53,266 bases of DNA from Flavobacteriaceae bacterium. Its GTDB lineage: Bacteria; Bacteroidota; Bacteroidia; Flavobacteriales; Flavobacteriaceae. The translations under genes were made by a program, and so were the position numbers. The notes beneath the pieces were generated by a model, which was not told the DNA's origin, ran no database searches, and saw only the letters and a program-made list of their open reading frames with translations. This document shows, in pieces, positions 26,211-35,046 of this stretch; position 1 is the first letter of the stretch, and the number at the start of each line of letters is the position of its first letter. The stretch is from NCBI GenBank assembly GCA_947373225.1, contig CANBWX010000006.1:1-53266 (forward strand). The letters are read 5' to 3'.

Positions 26211-26825
26211 AATTATAAACTTTATAGGGTTATTTTCTTTGATAAATATACAAATTTTTTCAATAAAACGATTTTTTTTAAACAACTGTATTTCAATAAT
26301 TTAACAATTTTACTATCGATGAAACGACGATTTTCTCTGTTGAAATACCTAAATCTAGATAAATTATAGTTAAATGACAGCTGTTTCAAGTTGTTTATGC
26401 CATAAACTAATAATTAAAACAATTTTGATGTGCCTAAAATATTTTAATTTTATAAATTGAAATATTAGTTTAAAGCAAATCTAATTAAATTAGGAAGGTT
26501 AATAGGAATAAAACAGAATTAGTTTTTCATTATTAATAAAATAAATAATAATAAAAACAAATAATCTAATTACATACAGCGGGGTTATCTTTCTACTAAT
26601 TAGGATGATATAATTCAATAAACAAAATAAAACAAGAAAAAATTATTTTCTTTATCAGGAATTATTACTCTTTTTCAAAGACGATAACCTTTTTTCAATT
26701 GATGCTAAAACCCACTCTTATCAGTGGTGTTGCGTAGTTGTGTAAATTTTCATATCATTGCACTCGAAAGTTTATTGTGGCTTTGAGAGTTATTTATAAG
26801 TTAATTAATTGAGTTAAAAGTGGAA

Positions 26826-26844
26826 TTACATGAACGTCATGTAA
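26826..26844. promoter_or_regulatory. Candidate operator dyad
   Basis: TTACATGA-ACG-TCATGTAA is a perfect 8-bp dyad with a 3-nt centre, 42 nt upstream of the TTG box of the small-gene promoter. It has the size and symmetry of a dimeric regulator site. No regulator gene is adjacent. Confidence 0.4.
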
Positions 26845-26886
26845 AATTTGTTTTTGTAAGCTTTTTTTTGTTTTAAATAAATAAAA

Positions 26887-26917
26887 TTGTATTTCAGCGA
26901 TAAAAACAGTAACTTTG
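26887..26917 (+). promoter_or_regulatory. Promoter of the 73-residue peptide gene
   Basis: TTG (26887-26889), 20-nt spacer, TAACTTTG (26910-26917): full consensus for the Bacteroidetes vegetative sigma factor. The predicted start leaves a leader of about 120 nt before the ATG at 27045. Confidence 0.65.
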
Positions 26918-27044
26918 TCGATGATTTTATTGTTTAACAAAAAAAAGATTAACTTTACACACACTATTCTTTAGAATTATGAGTTATAAATCAGAAAGAA
27001 TTTGTTGTTGTTTTGTGAAAATTGATTTATTTCTTTAAATAAAT

Positions 27045-27266
27045 ATGAAAATTATCATTAATAAGTTTCTTCTTATAATAATATGCCTTTTTGGGGTGTT
27101 GGATGTCTTCTCGGCTCCATCTCCGCCAATGCCTACTGGTAAAAAACCACCACCACCACCTGGACTGCCTATTGATGAGAATCTTTATTTGGTTCTTATA
27201 ATAGCACTACTATACGGAGTTTATATCATTTATAAATACCAATTAAAAACAAAGACTCCAATTTAA
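27045..27266 (+). CDS. Small proline-rich secreted/membrane peptide with PID-type C-terminus
   Basis: 73 residues. A signal peptide (about 1-23, ending FSA) is followed by a proline cluster (PSPPMPTGKKPPPPP, about 25-39), then GLPIDENLYLVLI and a hydrophobic helix (about 46-62), and a basic tail KYQLKTKT. The combination 'proline run, G-L-P-I-D, hydrophobic helix, positively charged end' recalls C-terminal sorting tails, but here it makes up the whole protein. I recall similar short proteins in Flavobacteriia but know no proven function. A strong promoter match and a terminator bracket it, so it is a real transcription unit divergent from the polysaccharide operon. Confidence 0.75.
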   Translation: MKIIINKFLLIIICLFGVLDVFSAPSPPMPTGKKPPPPPGLPIDENLYLVLIIALLYGVYIIYKYQLKTKTPI

Positions 27267-27284
27267 ATTGGAGTTTTTGTTTTT
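27245..27284. terminator. Bidirectional terminator, 40-nt palindrome
   Basis: Left arm 27245-27264 and right arm 27265-27284 pair throughout (one G-T pair), with A-run and T-run ends, around ACTCCAATTT/AAATTGGAGT. It serves both the small peptide gene and the convergent ribE. Confidence 0.85.
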
Positions 27285-27297
27285 AATGAATTATAGT

Positions 27298-27885
27298 CTA
27301 TTTATTCGAGTACAATTTGGAAACGTATTTGCCAATAACATCAAATTCCAGGTTTATTTTTGTGCCAATTTCGAAATTTTTAAAATTAGTATGCTCGTAA
27401 GTATAAGGAATAATAGCAACGCTAAATTCTTTTTTTCTTGAATCGACAACAGTCAAGCTTACTCCATTTACAGTAATTGAGCCTTTTTCGATAGTTATAT
27501 TCTCAAGGTTTGAATCATATTCAAAAGTATATAGCCAACTTCCGTTCGTTTCCTTTGCCAAAATGCAACTCCCAATTTGATCTACATGACCCTGTACAAT
27601 ATGTCCGTCTAATCTGTCGCCTAATTTCATTGCTCTCTCAAGGTTGATGCTATCGCCAGGTTGCCAATAAGAAATATTTGTTTTTTTTATTGTTTCCCCA
27701 ATAGCCGTGACGGTATAAAGATTATCGCTTATTGAAACTACTGTTAAGCAAATGCCATTGTGTGCAACACTTTGGTCAATTTTTAGTTCGTTAGTAATAG
27801 TCGAAGCTATTGTTATATGAACATTGTCTTTATCTTTTCTGATTTCTTGGATCGTGCCAAGGGATTCTATAATTCCTGTAAACAT
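27298..27885 (-). CDS. ribE: Riboflavin synthase, alpha chain
   Basis: Converts two 6,7-dimethyl-8-ribityllumazines to riboflavin. The 195-residue protein has the family's two homologous lumazine-binding barrels: the first opens with MFTGIIESLG and contains NGICLTVVSI, the second contains the GHVDQIG turn and VNGVSLTVVD. The C-terminal KLYSNK is short, as usual. It is divergent from pdxA with a 59-nt shared promoter region, and no other rib gene is adjacent. Confidence 0.95.
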   Translation of the reverse strand: MFTGIIESLGTIQEIRKDKDNVHITIASTITNELKIDQSVAHNGICLTVVSISDNLYTVTAIGETIKKTNISYWQPGDSINLERAMKLGDRLDGHIVQGHVDQIGSCILAKETNGSWLYTFEYDSNLENITIEKGSITVNGVSLTVVDSRKKEFSVAIIPYTYEHTNFKNFEIGTKINLEFDVIGKYVSKLYSNK

Positions 27886-27944
27886 TTCTTAATTTTATTT
27901 TACTAAATTTGCACTTCAAAATTAGCAATAAATAATGTGAGGTT

Positions 27945-28994
27945 ATGATAAAAAATGCAGAAAATATAATCGTAGGGATTTCGATTGGAGATTTAAACGG
28001 TATTGGAAGCGAAGTTATTCTAAAAACGTTCGAAGATTCTCGAATGCTAGAACTATGTACACCTGTTATTTTTGCCAATGTAAAAATACTTTCGTTCGTA
28101 AAAAAGAGTTTCGAATCTACGTCGATGCTTCATGGAATCGATAGATTAGACCAAATTGTTTTAGGTAAAATAAATGTTTTGAACGTTTGGAATGAAGCGG
28201 TAGATATTAATTTTGGTGTGAATGACAAGAAAATCGGAAAATATGCCATAAAATCATTTGTTGCCGCTACAAAAGCATTGAAAGAAGGACTTATAGATGT
28301 ATTAGTAACAGCTCCAATAAACAAATATAATATTCAATCCGACGAATTTAAATTTCCTGGACACACGGATTATTTAGACCAAGAATTAGAGGGAAATGCG
28401 CTAATGTTAATGGTTCAAGACAGTTTAAGAGTTGGTTTGTTAACGGATCATATTCCTTTAAACGAGGTCGCATCACATCTTACTGAAGAATTGATTAGAA
28501 AAAAAATAGAAACCGTTAAGCAATCATTAATACAAGATTTTAGTGTCAATAAACCTAAAATTGCTGTTTTAGGACTAAATCCTCATTGTGGCGATGGAGG
28601 TGTTATCGGAACTGAAGATGATGCCATATTAAAACCGGCTTTGAAAAAAATATATGAAAAGGGAACATTAGTATTTGGTCCTTTTGCTGCCGATGGTTTT
28701 TTTGGAAGCAATCAATATGAGAAATATGATGCTATTATTGCAACATATCACGATCAAGGATTAATCCCCTTCAAAACATTATCATTTGGTAACGGTGTAA
28801 ATTATACCGCAGGTTTAAATAAAATTAGAACCTCACCAGATCATGGTACGGCTTATGATATTGCCGGTAAAGGTTTGGCGGATTATAATTCATTTAAAGA
28901 GGCTGTTTATCTTGCAATTGACATCTATAATTCAAGAAATCAGTATGCAGAAATCAGCGAAAAGCCCCTAAAAATAAAAGAAAAACAGTCTTAA
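27945..28994 (+). CDS. pdxA: 4-hydroxythreonine-4-phosphate dehydrogenase
   Basis: NAD-dependent oxidative decarboxylase of the DXP-dependent pyridoxal phosphate pathway, cytoplasmic. 349 residues. The metal/substrate motifs are GHTDYLDQ, CDQ-like HDQGLIPFK and TSPDHGTAYDIAGKG, all intact. It opens the conserved order pdxA, DUF177, rpmF, fabH, accB, accC. A TAAATTTG box at 27904-27911 lies 33 nt before the ATG, without a clear -33 partner. Confidence 0.95.
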   Translation: MIKNAENIIVGISIGDLNGIGSEVILKTFEDSRMLELCTPVIFANVKILSFVKKSFESTSMLHGIDRLDQIVLGKINVLNVWNEAVDINFGVNDKKIGKYAIKSFVAATKALKEGLIDVLVTAPINKYNIQSDEFKFPGHTDYLDQELEGNALMLMVQDSLRVGLLTDHIPLNEVASHLTEELIRKKIETVKQSLIQDFSVNKPKIAVLGLNPHCGDGGVIGTEDDAILKPALKKIYEKGTLVFGPFAADGFFGSNQYEKYDAIIATYHDQGLIPFKTLSFGNGVNYTAGLNKIRTSPDHGTAYDIAGKGLADYNSFKEAVYLAIDIYNSRNQYAEISEKPLKIKEKQS

Positions 28995-29037
28995 ATAAAA
29001 AAAGGTAAATAAGATTATTAAATTTACAATAAATTTA

Positions 29038-29045
29038 TATCTTTG
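29038..29045 (+). promoter_or_regulatory. Putative promoter -7 element for DUF177-rpmF
   Basis: TATCTTTG, with a TTA in place of TTG 20 nt upstream (29015-29017). Its position places the transcript start after 29043, which rules out a TTG start there and supports the ATG at 29079. Confidence 0.5.
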
Positions 29046-29078
29046 CACTCCCGAAGTTTAGGGCAAATTGTTGTTGAA

Positions 29079-29630
29079 ATGAACAAGACAAAAGAATTTT
29101 TAATTCCTTTTATAGGTTTAAAGCCAGGAAAACATCAATTTGAATATCAAATAAGTAATGCGTTCTTTGAAATCTTTGATTACCATGAATTTAATAATTC
29201 AAATATCAAAGTAAATGTAGTTTTAGAGAAAAAAAGCACGATGTTGGAGCTAGTTTTCAAACATAAAGGAACTGTAAATGTTCCATGCGATATGACAAAC
29301 GAAGAGTTTGATTTGTCAATAAAAGGCAATATGAAATTGATTGTGCGTTTTGGAGATGCTTTCAATAATGACAACGAAGAGTTGCTCATTTTGCCACACG
29401 GAGAATTTCAAGTAGATATTTCACAATATATATATGAAATGATAGTACTTTCGGTTCCTTTAAGACGAATTCATCCAGGAGTTAAAGACGGAAGTTTAAA
29501 AACGGAAGCATTAACAAAACTGAAAGAATTGACATTAAAAGAGCAAAAAGTAGAGAAAAAAGAAGAACAAAAAGAAGAAAATATTGACCCGCGTTGGGAC
29601 AAATTAAAGCAACTATTAACGGATAAATAA
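29079..29630 (+). CDS. DUF177/YceD-family protein
   Basis: 183 residues. The ATG at 29079 is preferred because an upstream in-frame TTG overlaps the promoter box. It belongs to the DUF177 (YceD) family, which is nearly always found directly before rpmF and is linked with 23S rRNA accumulation in some bacteria and plants. The region with VPCDMTNEEFDL is the conserved core, and the C-terminus is a charged helical tail ending in WDKLKQLL. Ten nt separate it from rpmF. The molecular function is not established. Confidence 0.88.
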   Translation: MNKTKEFLIPFIGLKPGKHQFEYQISNAFFEIFDYHEFNNSNIKVNVVLEKKSTMLELVFKHKGTVNVPCDMTNEEFDLSIKGNMKLIVRFGDAFNNDNEELLILPHGEFQVDISQYIYEMIVLSVPLRRIHPGVKDGSLKTEALTKLKELTLKEQKVEKKEEQKEENIDPRWDKLKQLLTDK

Positions 29631-29639
29631 TATAGTAAA

Positions 29640-29834
29640 ATGGCACATCCTAAGAGAAAAATCTCGAAAACAAGAAGAGATAAGAGAAGAACACATTACA
29701 AAGCTACAGTAGCTCAAATCGCTACTTGTCCAATCACTGGAGAAGCACATTTATACCACAGAGCCTACTGGCATGAAGGAAAAATGTACTACAGAGGACA
29801 AGTTGTTGTAGATAAATCTACAGCGGTTGCATAA
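29640..29834 (+). CDS. rpmF: 50S ribosomal protein L32
   Basis: 64 residues. [20 protein letters not shown] is the canonical basic start, and the centre has [15 protein letters not shown]. Only one Cys is kept at the positions where zinc-binding L32 has a four-Cys ribbon, so this is the zinc-free form common in Bacteroidetes. It follows DUF177 and is closed by a terminator at 29857-29883. Confidence 0.97.
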   Translation: MAHPKRKISKTRRDKRRTHYKATVAQIATCPITGEAHLYHRAYWHEGKMYYRGQVVVDKSTAVA

Positions 29835-29856
29835 TACATTTTTGTAAATGATATTT

Positions 29857-29883
29857 AAACTCTCACATAGTGAGAGTTTTTTT
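29857..29883 (+). terminator. Rho-independent terminator after rpmF
   Basis: Stem AAACTCTCA (29857-29865) / TGAGAGTTT (29871-29879), 5-nt loop, then T-run. Confidence 0.85.
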
Positions 29884-30007
29884 GTTGTTTGTAATTTTCA
29901 ATTAATTAGAAGTTCTAAAGCAATTTCATTTAGAATTTTTTTTGTACTTTTCAAGACTTTTAAATATTTTGTCGATGGTAACATTTGACAAAAAACAATT
30001 GAATAAA

Positions 30008-31006
30008 ATGAATACAATTACTGCTGCAATTACTGCTGTTGGAGGTTATGTTCCGGATTTTGTACTTACAAACAAAATTCTTGAAACAATGGTTGACACA
30101 AATGATGAGTGGATTACCTCCCGCACAGGAATAAAAGAAAGAAGAATTCTTAAAGATGAAGGTAAAGGAACCTCTTATTTAGCCATAAAAGCATCAGAAG
30201 ATTTATTGGTTAGAGGAAATATTGACCCTTTAGAAATAGATTTAGTAATAGTTGCAACTGCAACACCAGATATGCCAGTGGCCGCCACGGCAGCTTATGT
30301 GGCTACAGAAATAGGAGCAATAAATGCTTTTGCTTTCGATTTGCAAGCTGCGTGTTCTGGATTTTTATATGGCGTCTCTGTTGCTTCGGCATATATTCAA
30401 TCCGGGAGATATAAAAAAGTGCTATTAATTGGGGCCGATAAAATGTCCTCAATTGTAGATTATACAGATAGATCTACTTGTATAATTTTTGGTGATGGTG
30501 CAGGTGCTGCATTATTCGAACCAAATTTTGAAGGTCTAGGATTACAGGATGAATATTTGAGAAGTGACGGTATTGGTCGTGACTTTTTGAAAATTGAAGC
30601 TGGAGGATCTCTTCACCCAACAACCATCCAAACGCTTCAGGATAATAAGCACAAAATCATTCAGGACGGTAAGACTGTTTTTAAATATGCTGTAACTAAT
30701 ATGGCTGATTCGAGTGAATTGTTAATGAAAAGAAACAATTTGACCAATGAAGATATACAATGGTTAGTTCCGCATCAAGCAAATAAACGAATCATTGATG
30801 CTACAGCAAGCAGAATGAAATTGGATGATTCCAAAGTTTTAATGAATATTGAAAAATACGGAAATACAACATCAGCAACCATAGCATTAGTACTAAGTGA
30901 TTTTGAATCTTTATTCAAAAAAGGTGATACTATTATTTTGGCAGCTTTTGGAGGAGGATTCACATGGGGATCTATTTATTTAAAATGGGCATACAATAAA
31001 AAATAA
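30008..31006 (+). CDS. fabH: 3-oxoacyl-ACP synthase III
   Basis: Starts fatty-acid synthesis by condensing acetyl- (or branched acyl-) CoA with malonyl-ACP. 332 residues from the ATG at 30008, where the canonical MNTITAAITAVGGYVPD begins; an upstream in-frame extension of 22 residues is unlikely. The catalytic Cys116 lies in LQAACSGFLYG, the His in VPHQANKRI and the Asn in YGNTTSAT. accB follows after 23 nt. plsX, often found between rpmF and fabH elsewhere, is absent here. Confidence 0.95.
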   Translation: MNTITAAITAVGGYVPDFVLTNKILETMVDTNDEWITSRTGIKERRILKDEGKGTSYLAIKASEDLLVRGNIDPLEIDLVIVATATPDMPVAATAAYVATEIGAINAFAFDLQAACSGFLYGVSVASAYIQSGRYKKVLLIGADKMSSIVDYTDRSTCIIFGDGAGAALFEPNFEGLGLQDEYLRSDGIGRDFLKIEAGGSLHPTTIQTLQDNKHKIIQDGKTVFKYAVTNMADSSELLMKRNNLTNEDIQWLVPHQANKRIIDATASRMKLDDSKVLMNIEKYGNTTSATIALVLSDFESLFKKGDTIILAAFGGGFTWGSIYLKWAYNKK

Positions 31007-31029
31007 AATTAAACTAAAAACAAATAATT

Positions 31030-31503
31030 ATGGATTTAAAAGAAATTCAAAACCTAATCAAATTTGTAGCAAATTCGGGAGTTGCAGAAGTTAAATTAGA
31101 AATGGATGATGTGAAAATCACCATTAGAACTACTTTGGAAGGTAATGTGTCCGAAACAACTTATGTTCAGCAAATGCCAGCACAACCAGTTCTTCAACAA
31201 GCAGTAGCTCCAGTAGCAGCAGCTCCAGTGGCAGCAGCTCCAGCAGTAATTGAAAACGCTCACTACATTACCATAAAATCGCCAATTATTGGAACTTTCT
31301 ATAGAAAACCATCACCAGACAAACCTTTGTTTGTTGAAGTTGGTTCTACTATTTCTAAAGGAGATGTACTTTGTGTTATCGAAGCAATGAAATTATTTAA
31401 TGAAATTGAATCAGAGGTTTCTGGTAAAATTGTCAAAATATTGGTAGATGATATGTCACCGGTAGAATATGACCAACCTTTATTCTTAGTAGATCCATCA
31501 TAA
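31030..31503 (+). CDS. accB: Biotin carboxyl carrier protein of acetyl-CoA carboxylase
   Basis: 157 residues. The N-terminal helical part is followed by an Ala/Pro linker (about 50-73, encoded by a short tandem repeat) and a biotinyl domain (about 78-156) with the EAMKLFNE signature; the biotinylated residue is Lys121. It carries carboxybiotin between biotin carboxylase and carboxyltransferase. It forms an operon with fabH upstream and accC downstream. Confidence 0.95.
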   Translation: MDLKEIQNLIKFVANSGVAEVKLEMDDVKITIRTTLEGNVSETTYVQQMPAQPVLQQAVAPVAAAPVAAAPAVIENAHYITIKSPIIGTFYRKPSPDKPLFVEVGSTISKGDVLCVIEAMKLFNEIESEVSGKIVKILVDDMSPVEYDQPLFLVDPS

Positions 31504-31594
31504 TTTTAATTATAAATTATGAATTATAAATTATGAATTGGTCTTGCCATTCATAACTTATAACTTATAACTCATAACTCATAATTCAAAAAAA
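31504..31594. repeat. AT-rich imperfect inverted repeat between accB and accC
   Basis: Tandem 'ATAAATTATGAATT' units on the left face 'CATAACTTATAACTTATAA' units on the right around GGTCTTGCC (31540-31548), forming a loose hairpin. I recall such AATTATGAATT arrays as dispersed in Flavobacterium intergenic regions. Confidence 0.5.
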
Positions 31595-32941
31595 ATGTTT
31601 AAAAAAATATTAATTGCAAATAGGGGAGAAATTGCGCTTCGTATCATTCGTACTTGTAAAGAAATGGGTATCAAAACAGTAGCTGTGTATTCTACCGCTG
31701 ATGCCGAAAGTTTACACGTTAAATTTGCTGATGAAGCTGTTTGTATTGGGCCACCTCCAAGCAACTTGTCCTATTTGAAAATGTCAAATATTATTGCCGC
31801 TGCCGAAATTACTAATGCAGACGCAATTCATCCAGGATATGGATTTCTTTCTGAAAATTCAAAATTTTCAAAAATTTGTCAAGAGCATAATATTAAATTC
31901 ATTGGTGCTTCTCCAGAAATGATAGACAGAATGGGTGATAAAGCTTCGGCCAAAGCCACTATGAAAGCCGCTGGAGTACCTTGTGTTCCGGGTTCTGAAG
32001 GAATCCTAGAATCATTCGAACAAGCACAAGAACTTTCTCGAGGGATGGGTTATCCAGTAATGCTAAAAGCAACTGCTGGTGGCGGTGGAAAAGGAATGCG
32101 TGCCGTTTGGAAAGATGAAGATTTACTAAAAGCATGGGAAGATGCCAGACAAGAATCGGCAGCAGCTTTTGGAAATGACGGAATGTATCTTGAAAAATTA
32201 ATAGAGGAACCGCGTCATATCGAAATTCAAGTTGTAGGTGATTCTTACGGAAAAGCATGTCATCTTTCTGAAAGAGATTGTTCGGTACAACGTCGTCATC
32301 AAAAATTAACCGAGGAAACTCCATCTCCATATATGACTGACGAATTACGTCAGAAAATGGGAGCAGCAGCAGTAAAAGCAGCCGAATATATTAAATATGA
32401 AGGTGCAGGAACAGTTGAATTTTTGGTTGACAAACATCGCAATTTTTACTTTATGGAAATGAATACTCGTATCCAAGTAGAACACCCAATTACAGAGCAA
32501 GTTATTGATTATGATTTAATTCGCGAGCAAATTATGGTTGCCGCTGGAATTCCAATTTCAGGTAAAAACTATTTACCTCAATTGCATGCCATCGAATGCC
32601 GTATCAATGCCGAAGATCCTTATAATGAATTCAGACCTTCACCTGGAAAAATAACAACGCTTCACATGCCTGGTGGTCACGGAGTTCGATTAGATACTCA
32701 CGTATATTCTGGTTATACAATTCCGCCAAATTACGATTCTATGATAGCAAAATTGATTACTACCGCTCAAACGCGTGAAGAAGCAATTAGCAAAATGAGA
32801 AGAGCTTTAGACGAATTTGTGATCGAAGGGATTAAAACTACCATTCCATTTCACAGACAATTAATGGATGATGAAAGATATATTGCGGGGGATTATACCA
32901 CCGCTTTTATGGATACTTTTAAAATGAATGATCCAGAATAA
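31595..32941 (+). CDS. accC: Biotin carboxylase subunit of acetyl-CoA carboxylase
   Basis: ATP-dependent carboxylation of biotin on AccB. 448 residues, full length. The N-terminal domain is [15 protein letters not shown]. The ATP-grasp lid has [10 protein letters not shown], the bicarbonate and ATP residues lie in [13 protein letters not shown], and the catalytic site is at [17 protein letters not shown]. It is 91 nt downstream of accB, across an AT-rich repeat, and ends at a bidirectional terminator. The carboxyltransferase genes are not in the window. Confidence 0.96.
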   Translation: MFKKILIANRGEIALRIIRTCKEMGIKTVAVYSTADAESLHVKFADEAVCIGPPPSNLSYLKMSNIIAAAEITNADAIHPGYGFLSENSKFSKICQEHNIKFIGASPEMIDRMGDKASAKATMKAAGVPCVPGSEGILESFEQAQELSRGMGYPVMLKATAGGGGKGMRAVWKDEDLLKAWEDARQESAAAFGNDGMYLEKLIEEPRHIEIQVVGDSYGKACHLSERDCSVQRRHQKLTEETPSPYMTDELRQKMGAAAVKAAEYIKYEGAGTVEFLVDKHRNFYFMEMNTRIQVEHPITEQVIDYDLIREQIMVAAGIPISGKNYLPQLHAIECRINAEDPYNEFRPSPGKITTLHMPGGHGVRLDTHVYSGYTIPPNYDSMIAKLITTAQTREEAISKMRRALDEFVIEGIKTTIPFHRQLMDDERYIAGDYTTAFMDTFKMNDPE

Positions 32942-32963
32942 AATCTGAAATTCTATATTAAAT

Positions 32964-32992
32964 AAAAAATCCCAACTCAGTTGGGATTTTTT
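32964..32992. terminator. Bidirectional terminator between accC and S9 peptidase gene
   Basis: Perfect stem AAAAAATCCCAAC / GTTGGGATTTTTT with a 3-nt loop and A/T runs at both ends, in a convergent intergenic gap. Confidence 0.9.
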
Positions 32993-33012
32993 ATTTAATG
33001 AATATTGAAGTA

Positions 33013-34914
33013 TTACAAAGTCTCTTTCAGCCATTTATAAAATTCTCTTTGCCAAACTAGCGCGTTTTGAGGTTTCAAAACCCAGTGGTTTTCTTCTGGG
33101 AAATATACAAATCTACTTTTTATCCCACGCAATTGAGCTGCTTGAAAGGCTTCTTGTCCTTGCCCAATTGGAACTCTAAAATCGTTTCCACCTTGAAAAA
33201 TTAGTATCGGTTTATTCCATTTTTCAACAAAGTTGGCTGGATTAAATTTCGTGATCGATTTTTGAGCTACTGCATTGTCTTTTTCCCAATAAGCACCACC
33301 AAATTCCCATTGATTAAAGAAAACTTCTTCGGTGGTGCCATACATACTTTGTGTGTTGAAAACGCCATCATGAGCAATAAAAGTTTTGAATCTATTATTA
33401 TGAATTCCGGCTAAATAAAACACAGAATAACCGCCGTAACTAGCGCCAACGCAACCCAAACGACTTTTGTCTACATAATTTTCTTTGGAAACATCATCAA
33501 TTGCCGAAAGATAATCGTCAATTACCTGACCACCCCAATCTTTGCTAATTTGCTCGTTCCATTCTACTCCGTGACCTTGCATTCCACGACGATTTGGCGC
33601 CACGACAATATAACCATTAGCAGCCATTAATTGAAAATTCCAACGGAAAGAGTAAAATTGCGTTAAGGCACTCTGCGGTCCGCCTTGGCAATAAAGTAAG
33701 GTTGGATATTTTTTTGTAGCATCAAAATTAGGAGGAAGAATCACCCAAACTAACATTTTTTTGCCATCGGTTGTGGTTACATATCTTCTTTCGGTTTTGC
33801 TTAACGCCAATGAATTATAGGTTTTCGTATTCACATTCGACAATTGTTTCCAACTTTTTTTCTTCAAATCGAAAGAGAAAATCTCCGCTGCATGATTCAT
33901 ATCGCTTCGGGTCAAAATGATGTTGTCTCCTGAGAAACCAACAAAATGATCCACGTCGAAATCGCCATTTGTAACTTGTTTAACGGTAATTGCAATTTTG
34001 GTTAAACCTGGAAAATTGACTTCAAATAATTGTTTTGTACCGTCTATTGGCGCAATAAAATAGATTTTTTTTCCGTCAAGACTCCATCTAAAATCATCAA
34101 CAGTTCCATCCCAATTAGCTGTTAAATTGATTTTAATTCCTTTGAAATCAACAATAATATCATTTTTGTCCGCTTCGTAACCATCACGTTTCATCTGCAA
34201 CCAAGTCAAATTTCCCGATGGAGAAAAATCAGGATTGGTGTCATAACCTAAATTTTCTTCGGTTCTATTGATGGTTTTTCTAGTCGCTAGATTGTATTCA
34301 TAAATATTTGTATTTGTACTGGTAGCATAAGCTGTACCTGATTTTTTCTTGCATACATATAAAATACTTTTGCTGTCTGGCGACCAAATATAATCTTCGT
34401 CTCCACCAAAAGGTTTCTGTGGGCTATCGAAATTTTCATCTTTTAAAAGATCAATTCCAACGGAATTCTCTGTATTTTCTTTGTAAAAAACATGATTAAA
34501 TTTTCCTTCATTCCATTTATCCCAATGACGATAATCCAATCCGTTATAGACTTGTACATTCGATTTTTCTAATTCAGGATAAAAATCTTTTCCTAATACT
34601 TTGTCGATTTTCACCGCTTCATCATAAACAATGTGTTTTGAGTCAGGAGAAATATTTTTATCTTTCAATACATCTTTGGTGTCTTTTACTTCTGTTGCAA
34701 CACCGCCATTTACAGGAATAGTGTAAAATTTTGAATCCGATTTATTTTCTTCAGCCGAAGGTGTAGCTACTTTATAGACTATATTTTTAGCATCTTTTGA
34801 AATACCCAAAGCGGTTACTCTTCCTAGTTTCCAAAGTAATTCAGGTGACATCACGTTTTGTGCCATAGTATTTAAACTCATTATTATAAGGGTTAAAAGC
34901 AATATTTTTTTCAT
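33013..34914 (-). CDS. S9-family serine peptidase (prolyl-oligopeptidase/DPP type), secreted
   Basis: 633 residues from the ATG at 34912-34914, which gives a proper signal peptide (MKKILLLTLIIMSLNTMAQ). A longer frame starts 42 nt upstream without sense. Residues about 25-370 form a WD40-like beta-propeller (for example IWSPDSKSILYV, DFSPSGNLTWL). Residues about 380-633 are an alpha/beta hydrolase with the nucleophile in GASYGGYS, the acid in GGNDFRVP and the His in EENHWV. It probably removes dipeptides or cleaves oligopeptides in the periplasm. It is monocistronic. Confidence 0.93.
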   Translation of the reverse strand: MKKILLLTLIIMSLNTMAQNVMSPELLWKLGRVTALGISKDAKNIVYKVATPSAEENKSDSKFYTIPVNGGVATEVKDTKDVLKDKNISPDSKHIVYDEAVKIDKVLGKDFYPELEKSNVQVYNGLDYRHWDKWNEGKFNHVFYKENTENSVGIDLLKDENFDSPQKPFGGDEDYIWSPDSKSILYVCKKKSGTAYATSTNTNIYEYNLATRKTINRTEENLGYDTNPDFSPSGNLTWLQMKRDGYEADKNDIIVDFKGIKINLTANWDGTVDDFRWSLDGKKIYFIAPIDGTKQLFEVNFPGLTKIAITVKQVTNGDFDVDHFVGFSGDNIILTRSDMNHAAEIFSFDLKKKSWKQLSNVNTKTYNSLALSKTERRYVTTTDGKKMLVWVILPPNFDATKKYPTLLYCQGGPQSALTQFYSFRWNFQLMAANGYIVVAPNRRGMQGHGVEWNEQISKDWGGQVIDDYLSAIDDVSKENYVDKSRLGCVGASYGGYSVFYLAGIHNNRFKTFIAHDGVFNTQSMYGTTEEVFFNQWEFGGAYWEKDNAVAQKSITKFNPANFVEKWNKPILIFQGGNDFRVPIGQGQEAFQAAQLRGIKSRFVYFPEENHWVLKPQNALVWQREFYKWLKETL

Positions 34915-35046
34915 AGCTTCATTTGATTTAAAAGTTTTTAAAAGTACAAAATTCATACTGTTTTTGGAAGTATTGTTTCCAACTTAATTTTGAAAACGGC
35001 GTGTATTTATATACTTTTATAAAAATTTTCATATTTAATAAAGTTC

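Larger units (their letters stand above)
26211..27044. other. Long non-coding region between ugd and a divergent small gene
   Basis: 834 nt with no credible coding frame and very AT-rich. It holds a full-consensus promoter on the plus strand (26887-26917) and a dyad at 26826-26844. It also has a small hairpin around CCCACTcttatcAGTGGTG (26710-26730) and, on the minus strand, a lone TAGATTTG (26476-26483) that could be the -7 box for the polysaccharide operon, though no good -33 TTG accompanies it. The leader of ugd would then be about 265 nt. No known riboswitch or RNA family was recognised. Confidence 0.5.

Noticed and set aside
31959..32330. Minus-strand open frame of 123 codons inside accC
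   Set aside because: Shadow of the ATP-grasp coding region; composition is Leu/Gln-rich as expected from reversed codons.
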